From positions 1,054,001 through 1,118,000 of the forward strand of contig NZ_CP118982.1 of the NCBI RefSeq assembly GCF_029024965.1: a stretch of DNA of 64,000 nt. The letters are read 5' to 3'. Origin of the DNA: Staphylococcus equorum (GTDB lineage Bacteria > Bacillota > Bacilli > Staphylococcales > Staphylococcaceae). Below the pieces are notes generated by a model that saw only the letters and a list, made by a program, of their open reading frames with translations, was not told the origin of the DNA and did no database searches. The translations under genes and the position numbers were made by a program. Below are positions 55,729 to 64,000 of this stretch, in pieces. How positions within the stretch are numbered: the first letter of the stretch is position 1; every line of letters begins with the position of its first letter.

Positions 55729-56553
55729 ATGTGGAAATGGGAAACCGAAAAGGAAGCTAAAGGTGTCGTTGTAATTGCACATAACATGCTTGAACATACG
55801 GGAAGATACGCATATGTAATTACGATGCTTCGCCGAAATGGATATCATGTTATTATGGGCGATTTACCTGGCCAAGGGCAAACGTCACGTTCTAACAAAG
55901 GTCAAATTGACAGTTTTGATGTATATCATGAGCATATTTTAGAGTGGATTAGAATAGCGAATGAGTATAAAATACCTACTTACGTGTTAGGTGTCGGTTT
56001 AGGTGGTTTAATTACACTTAATTTACTTGAAAAAGTAGAAGTACCAATTGAAGGTTTGATGCTTTTATCTCCACTTTTAGAATTTAAAAAGAGTAATAAA
56101 TCTCGTAAAGATAAAATAATTTCAAATATAGGTAAAGTAGCTAAAGATACAAGATTTAAAGTGGGAATCACGGTTGAAGACTTAACACGAAACGAAGAAG
56201 TAATTGAAGAAATAAAAAATGACCAGTTGATGTTGCAGAAAGTAACTTATCACTGGTATAAACAAATCATAGAAATTATGAAAGAAACAGTAACACATTT
56301 AACTGATATTAAACCGTTACCACTACTGTTAATGTATGGTCTAGAAGATCAAGTTGCAGATACATCAACAATGGAATTAATTAAAGACAAAGTGAAAACG
56401 GATGAATTATATTTCAAAGCATGGGAAGGACTTTATCATGAGGTACATAATGAACCCGAAAGAGATGAAGTAATGAGATATATATTGGCATTTTTAAATA
56501 ATAGTGCAAGCAATAACGGCTTTATTGTACATGATGAACATGAAGTATCTTAA
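55729..56553 (+). CDS. Lysophospholipase-like alpha/beta-hydrolase lacking the nucleophile Ser
   Basis: A 274-residue protein with the monoglyceride-lipase layout: VVVIAHNMLEHTGRYAYVI (oxyanion region), MGDLPGQGQTSR, acid in MYGLEDQVAD near 205 and His in WEGLYHEVHNEPERDEV near 235. The nucleophile elbow reads L-G-V-G-L-G-G where active relatives have G-H-S-M-G-G, so serine is glycine. From memory the S. aureus orthologue next to putA has the same change, which suggests a conserved non-catalytic or altered role. GAAGGGGAAG precedes ATG 55729. Confidence 0.85.
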   Translation: MWKWETEKEAKGVVVIAHNMLEHTGRYAYVITMLRRNGYHVIMGDLPGQGQTSRSNKGQIDSFDVYHEHILEWIRIANEYKIPTYVLGVGLGGLITLNLLEKVEVPIEGLMLLSPLLEFKKSNKSRKDKIISNIGKVAKDTRFKVGITVEDLTRNEEVIEEIKNDQLMLQKVTYHWYKQIIEIMKETVTHLTDIKPLPLLLMYGLEDQVADTSTMELIKDKVKTDELYFKAWEGLYHEVHNEPERDEVMRYILAFLNNSASNNGFIVHDEHEVS

Positions 56554-56580
56554 TTAAAAGCATCACCACACTAAAATAGA

Positions 56581-56629
56581 GTAAGAAAAGCGTCAGATAC
56601 CATAAAATGTTATCTGACGCTTTTCTTAT
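56581..56629 (+). terminator. Terminator after the lysophospholipase-like gene
   Basis: AAGAAAAGCGTCAGATA / TATCTGACGCTTTTCTT around a short loop. Confidence 0.88.
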
Positions 56630-56689
56630 AAAATATCATTTAGAATAAAGAGTATGTACCACGCTATAATGAAGGTTGTTGAAATAATT

Positions 56690-56707
56690 TTGTGAAATAA
56701 ATCACAA
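56690..56707 (+). promoter_or_regulatory. Rex-type operator 1 upstream of ldh
   Basis: TTGTGAAATAAATCACAA matches the Rex consensus TTGTGAAWWWWTTCACAA with one change, and sits just upstream of the -35 box. Rex senses NADH/NAD+. Confidence 0.78.
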
Positions 56708-56712
56708 TTTTA

Positions 56713-56741
56713 TTGAAAAACTCATAGAATACTGTTATATT
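56713..56741 (+). promoter_or_regulatory. ldh promoter
   Basis: TTGAAA (56713-56718), 17-nt spacer, TATATT (56736-56741), framed by the two Rex-type sites. Confidence 0.72.
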
Positions 56742-56745
56742 TATA

Positions 56746-56763
56746 TTGTGAAATAAATCATAA
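56746..56763 (+). promoter_or_regulatory. Rex-type operator 2 upstream of ldh
   Basis: TTGTGAAATAAATCATAA lies across the expected transcription start, 41 nt before ldh. Binding here should block transcription until NADH rises. Confidence 0.72.
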
Positions 56764-56782
56764 ATAATAACTTAACGATTGA

Positions 56783-57760
<978 letters not shown>

Positions 57761-57909
57761 TTCATAGTTTAAATTTAAACTGTATATAAGATTAATTTTA
57801 TTAAAAATTCTAATGTTAATTCAGTGAAGAATTTATTTACTAAGAATGATGTTTTTTGATAAATTAATTTTACATGTTTAACTTTATACTATGATTGGGG
57901 GATTATTCT

Positions 57910-58311
57910 ATGGGGAAGACATTTACTGATAATGTTGATGGTGTTTTAAGATTAGAAATGGTGTTGAATGACATCGAAGATATCTTTAACAAAGTTCAAA
58001 AGCAGTACAAGATGTCGAAAGAAGAAATTTTGATTCTTTTAACACTTTGGAAAGAAGGATCGATGACTTTAAAGGAAATGGATGATTTTGTACACATTAA
58101 ATCTTATAAGCGTACAAGAACTTATAATGATTTAGTGGAAAAAGCGTGGATCATTAAAGAAAGACCACAAAATGACGAACGTACAGTTATCATTCATTTC
58201 AATGAAGATTTAAAAGCGCAACGGGAAAGCCTTTTAAATTTCTTCAAAGAAGAAATTGAATCAAAATCAACTAGCATTCAAACTAGTCTTAAATCTATCA
58301 TTAACTTATAG
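57910..58311 (+). CDS. rot: Rot, SarA-family transcriptional regulator
   Basis: A 133-residue winged-helix protein of the SarA/MarR group. [24 protein letters not shown] (residues about 38-61) and [34 protein letters not shown] (about 66-99) match S. aureus Rot, the repressor of toxins, in wing and recognition helix. I start at ATG 57910 with GGGGGA about 10 nt upstream rather than 57895. In S. aureus rot mRNA is blocked by RNAIII; here the targets are unknown, since most toxin genes are absent from such species. Confidence 0.9.
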   Translation: MGKTFTDNVDGVLRLEMVLNDIEDIFNKVQKQYKMSKEEILILLTLWKEGSMTLKEMDDFVHIKSYKRTRTYNDLVEKAWIIKERPQNDERTVIIHFNEDLKAQRESLLNFFKEEIESKSTSIQTSLKSIINL

Positions 58312-58317
58312 GGAATA

Positions 58318-58354
58318 AGCAAAGCCTCGGTAGTCAAATACCGAGGCTTTTGTT
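58318..58354 (+). terminator. Terminator after rot
   Basis: AAAGCCTCGGTA / TACCGAGGCTTT, 6-nt loop GTCAAA, followed by TGTTTGTCTTTTTTA. Confidence 0.85.
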
Positions 58355-58388
58355 TGTCTTTTTTATTTTATTATAAATAAGGTTTGTG

Positions 58389-58440
58389 CATACTTTCCTC
58401 AGGGCTAGCTTTAGCCTGTAGTCTTTAGCTCATTCCTTCC
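58389..58440. repeat. Diverged fragment of the 47.3-kb intergenic element
   Basis: GTGCA-n-CTTTCC...TTAGCCTGTAGTCTTTAGCT parallels GTGCA-n-CTTTCC...TTAGACTGTGATCTTCGGCT at 47551-47594, with about 70% identity by eye over the last 25 positions. It looks like a decayed member of one dispersed intergenic repeat family. The remainder of the 304-nt gap holds only the two terminators. Confidence 0.4.
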
Positions 58441-58473
58441 ACACAGAAGTCGTGCTAAATCATTGATAGTAAT

Positions 58474-58533
58474 TAAAAATCTCAAACAAACTAAACGTAA
58501 ATAATACAAGTTTGGTTTGTTTGAGATTTAAAA
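58474..58533 (-). terminator. Long terminator hairpin of the mnmM-ytqA operon
   Basis: 20-bp stem AAATCTCAAACAAACTAAAC (58477-58496) / GTTTGGTTTGTTTGAGATTT (58510-58529) with one G-T pair; on the minus strand followed by TTTTTAATTA. Confidence 0.75.
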
Positions 58534-58615
58534 TAGTTATTTTATCTTCGAATAAATTGTTAATAACCGTGGTTGCGTTAAGAAATATACCTTGAAATCA
58601 TGGGGTATTCACAGT

Positions 58616-60126
<1,511 letters not shown>

Positions 60127-60236
60127 AAAACATTTTCCTTTCTGAATTCATTCTAGTTAAAGATTTTAACATATTTTAATGATATAGTGTTTAGTGTAAA
60201 ATTAGAAATTTTAAAAATAGAGAGGAGCTTACTGTT

Positions 60237-61406
60237 ATGAAAATGCCTAAATCAGTGTGGTGGTTAGTTATTGGGATGGCATTAAATATCACTGGCTCAA
60301 GTTTTTTATGGCCCTTAAATACAATTTATATGAATGAACAATTAGATAAAAGTCTTACAATGGCTGGTTTTGTCCTAATGATCAATTCGTTTGGTATGGT
60401 TATTGGTAATTTATTAGGTGGTAATTTATTTGATAAATTAGGTGGCTACCCAACGATTATGATAGGTACAGTTATATGTTTAATCAGTACAACGCTATTA
60501 AATTTCTTCCATGGGTGGCCTTGGTATGCGGTTTGGCTCGTAGCATTAGGTTTTGGCGGGGGTATGATTATTCCAGCTATTTATGCACTCGCAGGCGCTG
60601 CATGGCCTCAAGGTGGCCGCCAAACATTTAACGCAATCTATTTAGCGCAAAATTTAGGTGTCGCTATAGGAGCAGCATCCGGAGGTTTTGTGGCAGAGTT
60701 GAGTTTCAATTACATATTTATAGCAAACTTATTAATGTATGTAGCATTTGCAGTTGTAGCAATCACACAATTTAATATTAAACTTGATGTGAAAGTAAAA
60801 TCGAATGATACGATGTCCTTATTATCTAAACAAAACAGAGTTCAATTTATTGCGCTATCACTTTTATGTGTGATGTTTAGTATTTGTTGGATTGCATACA
60901 TTCAATGGGAGAGTACGATTGCTTCTTTCACTCAAGAAATTAATATGTCAATGAGCCAATACAGTTTGTTATGGACTGTTAATGGTATTATGATTCTGGT
61001 TGCACAACCGCTAATTATGCCGGTAATCAGGTTACTAAAAGGTAATTTAAAATATCAAATGTTGGTAGGTATAGCGATTTTTATAATGTCGTTCTTAGTG
61101 ACAAGTTTTGCTGAACAATTTTCAGTGTTCATGATAGGTATGATTATACTAACATTAGGTGAAATGTTTGTTTGGCCAGCCGTTCCAACAATTGCAAATC
61201 AATTAGCTCCAAAAGGAAAAGAAGGGGCGTTTCAAGGGTATGTTAACTCAGCAGCAACTGTAGGCAAGGCTTTTGGTCCGCTTATAGGCGGAGTTCTTGT
61301 AGATACATTTAATATGCAAGCGATGTTTTTAAGTATGATAGGTTTACTTGTTATCGCAGTGTTTTTCTTAATGATTTATGATAGGAAATTACCAAAAGAT
61401 GTATAA
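60237..61406 (+). CDS. MFS transporter
   Basis: A 389-residue major facilitator with about 12 membrane helices. The loop 2-3 motif is GNLLGGNLFDKLGGYPTIMIG (near 61-81), the usual G-x-L-x-D-R-x-G region; GLGFGGGMIIPAIYALAG follows in helix 4. It diverges from ytqA and lies before leuS, as in S. aureus. Substrate unknown; drug or sugar-derivative export are both possible. GAGAGGAG precedes ATG 60237. Confidence 0.88.
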   Translation: MKMPKSVWWLVIGMALNITGSSFLWPLNTIYMNEQLDKSLTMAGFVLMINSFGMVIGNLLGGNLFDKLGGYPTIMIGTVICLISTTLLNFFHGWPWYAVWLVALGFGGGMIIPAIYALAGAAWPQGGRQTFNAIYLAQNLGVAIGAASGGFVAELSFNYIFIANLLMYVAFAVVAITQFNIKLDVKVKSNDTMSLLSKQNRVQFIALSLLCVMFSICWIAYIQWESTIASFTQEINMSMSQYSLLWTVNGIMILVAQPLIMPVIRLLKGNLKYQMLVGIAIFIMSFLVTSFAEQFSVFMIGMIILTLGEMFVWPAVPTIANQLAPKGKEGAFQGYVNSAATVGKAFGPLIGGVLVDTFNMQAMFLSMIGLLVIAVFFLMIYDRKLPKDV

Positions 61407-61440
61407 ATTTTACATGGAAAATAAAAATTATAATCATTTT

Positions 61441-61478
61441 CTCGAACAGGTGTAAGGTTGCTTGTTCGATTTTTTTAT
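61441..61478 (+). terminator. Terminator after the MFS gene
   Basis: TCGAACA / TGTTCGA with a 12-nt loop and seven Ts. Confidence 0.8.
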
Positions 61479-61569
61479 AAAAACTAATAAATCGCAACAT
61501 AGAAACTTTTAGTGTAGCTTTATTTCGCGTTTTCCACTTGAAATAAAACCTTTTTTCAAATATCATTAG

Positions 61570-61783
61570 TAATGTATAGGAGTAGTAACTTGAAAGCTTT
61601 TCTACAGAGAACTAGGAAAGGTGGAACCTAGTGTTAAGCATTGAGTGAACTTACCAGGACTTAAATGAATTTATAACATCTCTAACTATTAATTTAAATG
61701 AGCGCACATTTAATGTGAAACTGGGTGGTACCGCGGTGAAAGTCGTCCCTTTTGAAATCGATAATAGTTTGAGGTGTTTTTTT
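61570..61783 (+). ncRNA. T-box leader of leuS
   Basis: A tRNA-sensing leader. The T-box GGGTGGTACCGCGG at about 61723-61736 pairs with uncharged tRNA-Leu's end. The stem I region starts near 61570 with AGGAGTAGTAAC, AGAGAACTAGG and GGTGGAACCTAGTG; a plausible specifier is CTT (Leu) at 61650-61652 in GTGAACTTACC. Transcription should read through into leuS when leucyl-tRNA is short. The terminator pairs over a long range (see findings). Confidence 0.92.
61677..61783 (+). terminator. T-box-controlled terminator with long-range stem
   Basis: CATCTCTAACTATT (61677-61690) can pair with AATAGTTTGAGGTG (61763-61776) at 13 of 14 positions (one T-G pair), and seven Ts follow directly. The T-box itself lies in the enclosed loop. 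I see no local hairpin before the T-run. Confidence 0.5.
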
Positions 61784-61803
61784 ATTGAATAGGAGGAAAA
61801 GTA

Positions 61804-64000
61804 GTGAACTACAATCATAATGAAATTGAAAAGAAATGGCAGGATTATTGGGCAGAACATAAAACTTTTAAAACGAGCGATAATTTAGGTCAAAAAAAAT
61901 TCTATGCGCTAGACATGTTTCCATACCCATCAGGTGCAGGACTTCATGTAGGCCATCCAGAGGGTTATACAGCTACAGATATTATTTCTCGTTATAAACG
62001 TATGCAAGGTTATAATGTGTTACATCCAATGGGGTGGGATGCATTTGGTCTTCCTGCAGAACAGTATGCCTTAGACACTGGTAATGATCCTCGTGAATTT
62101 ACTAAAAAAAATATTGAGACGTTTAAACGTCAAATTAAAGAATTAGGTTTCAGTTATGATTGGGATAGAGAAGTGAATACTACAGACCCAGAATATTATA
62201 AATGGACGCAATGGATTTTTATTCAATTATATAATAAAGGACTCGCTTACGTTGATGAAGTTGCAGTAAACTGGTGTCCAGAACTTGGTACAGTACTTTC
62301 AAATGAAGAAGTTATTGACGGTGTGTCCGAACGTGGCGGTCACCCTGTGGTAAGAAAACCAATGAAACAATGGGTATTAAAAATTACTGAATATGCAGAT
62401 CGTTTACTTGAAGATTTAGATGACTTAGATTGGCCTGAATCATTAAAAGACATGCAACGTAACTGGATTGGTCGTTCAGAAGGGGCTGCTATCTCATTCG
62501 ATGTAGAAGACAATGATGCCCAAATTGAAGTATTTACAACACGTGCAGATACTGTGTACGGTGCAACATTCTTAGTGTTAAGTCCTGAACATGAACTTGT
62601 AAATCAAATTACAACAGCAGATCAAGAAGTGGCTATCAAAGATTATCAACAAGAAGCGGCTAAAAAGTCAGACTTAGAACGTACAGGTTTATCTAAAGAA
62701 AAATCCGGAGTATTCACTGGTGCATATGCAACGAATCCTTTATCTGGACAACAAGTTCCAATTTGGATTGCCGATTATGTACTTTCCACATACGGAACTG
62801 GTGCAGTTATGGCAGTACCAAGTGGAGACCAAAGAGACTATGAATTCGCACAAACATTTGATTTGCCAATTTTAGAAGTTATCGAAGGTGGCGATTTATC
62901 GCAAGAAGCCTATGATGGAGATGGACCACATGTTAATTCTGGCGAGTTGAACGGTTTATATAACGAAGAAGCGATTGCTAAAGCAATTGAATTGTTAGAA
63001 CAAAAAGGTGCGGGTACTAGAAAAGTAAATTATAAATTACGAGACTGGTTATTTAGTCGTCAAAGATATTGGGGCGAACCAATACCTGTAATTCATTGGG
63101 AAGATGGTTCAATGACCACTGTTCCAGAAGAAGAATTGCCGTTACTTTTACCTGAAACGGATGAAATTAAGCCTTCAGGTACAGGCGAATCTCCATTAGC
63201 TAACATTGCTGATTTTGTTAATGTGGTTGATGAAGAAACTGGAATGAAAGGTCGTCGCGAAACAAATACTATGCCACAATGGGCAGGTAGCTGTTGGTAT
63301 TATTTAAGATATATTGATCCAGATAATGATCAAATGCTTGCTGATCCAGAAAAATTAAAACACTGGCTACCGGTTGATTTATACATTGGTGGTGTAGAAC
63401 ACGCAGTACTTCACTTATTATATGCGAGATTCTGGCATAAAGTTTTATATGATTTAGGTGTAGTCCCTACGAAAGAACCATTCCAAAAATTATTTAACCA
63501 AGGCATGATACTCGGTGAAGGTAATGAAAAAATGAGTAAGTCAAAAGGTAATGTAATCAACCCAGATGATATCGTGAAATCACATGGTGCTGATACTTTA
63601 CGTATGTATGAAATGTTTATGGGACCACTTGATGCAGCAATTGCATGGAGTGAAAATGGTTTAGACGGCTCAAGACGTTTCTTAGACAGAATCTGGCGCT
63701 TATTAGTTACTGATGATGGTTTGATTTCCGATAAAGTGGTAAATATTAATAATAAAGCTTTAGATAAAAGTTATCATCAAACAGTGAAAAAAGTTACTGA
63801 GGATTATAATACTTTGAATTTCAATACCGCGATAAGTCAACTTATGGTATTTATCAATGATTGTTATAAAACAGATGAAATTTACAAACCATATATTGAA
63901 GGATTCATTAAAATGTTGGCACCAATTGCACCACATATATCTGAAGAATTATGGACGCAACTTGGACATGAAGAAACAATCACTTATCAACCATGGCCTT
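61804..64000 (+). CDS. leuS: Leucyl-tRNA synthetase (5' part, runs off the window)
   Basis: Class Ia aminoacyl-tRNA synthetase charging tRNA-Leu. The first 732 codons of about 804 are present. HVGH at residues 48-51 is the HIGH motif ([14 protein letters not shown]), the connective editing domain spans about 225-420 ([16 protein letters not shown] region, here [19 protein letters not shown]), and KMSKS is at 576-580. The start is GTG 61804 after AGGAGGAAAA. Expression is governed by the T-box leader upstream. Confidence 0.97.
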   Translation, partial: MNYNHNEIEKKWQDYWAEHKTFKTSDNLGQKKFYALDMFPYPSGAGLHVGHPEGYTATDIISRYKRMQGYNVLHPMGWDAFGLPAEQYALDTGNDPREFTKKNIETFKRQIKELGFSYDWDREVNTTDPEYYKWTQWIFIQLYNKGLAYVDEVAVNWCPELGTVLSNEEVIDGVSERGGHPVVRKPMKQWVLKITEYADRLLEDLDDLDWPESLKDMQRNWIGRSEGAAISFDVEDNDAQIEVFTTRADTVYGATFLVLSPEHELVNQITTADQEVAIKDYQQEAAKKSDLERTGLSKEKSGVFTGAYATNPLSGQQVPIWIADYVLSTYGTGAVMAVPSGDQRDYEFAQTFDLPILEVIEGGDLSQEAYDGDGPHVNSGELNGLYNEEAIAKAIELLEQKGAGTRKVNYKLRDWLFSRQRYWGEPIPVIHWEDGSMTTVPEEELPLLLPETDEIKPSGTGESPLANIADFVNVVDEETGMKGRRETNTMPQWAGSCWYYLRYIDPDNDQMLADPEKLKHWLPVDLYIGGVEHAVLHLLYARFWHKVLYDLGVVPTKEPFQKLFNQGMILGEGNEKMSKSKGNVINPDDIVKSHGADTLRMYEMFMGPLDAAIAWSENGLDGSRRFLDRIWRLLVTDDGLISDKVVNINNKALDKSYHQTVKKVTEDYNTLNFNTAISQLMVFINDCYKTDEIYKPYIEGFIKMLAPIAPHISEELWTQLGHEETITYQPWP

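Noticed and set aside
57766..57781. Palindrome AGTTTAAATTTAAACT after ldh as a terminator
   Set aside because: No T-run follows and AT-rich palindromes are expected by chance at this base composition.
61351..61860. Two minus-strand frames of about 70 codons over the leuS leader
   Set aside because: They lie antisense to the MFS terminator and T-box RNA and show no ribosome sites or protein-like composition.

Overview
The window is a low-GC chromosomal segment of a Staphylococcus. Protein content and gene order match the S. aureus leuS-to-fumC stretch (air, ecs/traP/hemEHY, menEC, metK, sigS, rib, rot, ytq, leuS), but several genes and intergenic repeats point to a non-aureus, probably coagulase-negative species. 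I cannot name the species from sequence alone. There is no prophage, CRISPR array, restriction-modification system or intact insertion sequence. About 90% of the window is housekeeping or regulatory.

Layout. 1-9.0 kb: end of a NagB-family gene, a small acidic protein, a membrane protein, fumC, an RluA-type pseudouridine synthase, the oxygen-sensing AirSR two-component system, a dicarboxylate/amino-acid symporter, a PH-like protein, a small secreted protein and purU. 9.4-17.1 kb: an XRE regulator, a DUF445 protein, a YlbF/YheA protein and the yhaO-yhaN-yhaM nuclease operon. 17.2-27.3 kb: prsA, small membrane proteins, HIT hydrolase, the EcsAB transporter, traP, the coproporphyrin-dependent haem genes hemE-hemH-hemY and a hydrolase-like protein that lacks its serine nucleophile. 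27.5-28.4 kb: two tandem promoters and eight tRNA genes (fMet, Asp, Phe, His, Gly, Asn, Glu, Ser).

28.4-31.6 kb is the accessory part. In S. aureus the genomic island vSaβ sits at this site, next to the tRNA cluster and before menE/menC. Here it holds a candidate structured small RNA with its own promoter and terminator, an AhpD-like protein, a PepSY lipoprotein, gene debris and a glycosyltransferase very like TarP, the wall-teichoic-acid GlcNAc transferase that S. aureus carries on prophages.

31.9-47.2 kb: menE-menC (menaquinone), yidD, ytkD, a serine hydrolase, pckA, a SAM riboswitch and metK, a NERD-like membrane protein, an aldo/keto reductase, a CrcB/FluC pair, transaldolase, a pentapeptide-repeat protein carrying a perfect 60-bp tandem duplication, the sigS-comK-like pair and sagB. 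47.3-47.65 kb is a non-coding element with terminal inverted repeats; beside it lies an unlisted 25-codon hydrophobic peptide gene and an orphan osmoprotectant-binding lipoprotein. 49-64 kb: an FAD/NAD(P) protein, an FMN riboswitch with ribD-ribE-ribBA-ribH, proline dehydrogenase, a second serine-less hydrolase, ldh under two Rex-type operators, rot, mnmM-ytqA, an MFS transporter and a T-box leader in front of leuS, which runs off the window.

The metabolic genes fit together as facultative respiration and fermentation control: AirSR senses oxygen, Rex-type sites control lactate production, and haem and menaquinone synthesis feed the respiratory chain. The points most worth following are the TarP-like gene at the island site, the 28.6-kb RNA, the 47.3-kb repeat element and its neighbouring micropeptide, and the unusual long-range terminator of the leuS T-box. 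Homology statements are from recognition of family motifs and remembered orthologues; no searches were run.
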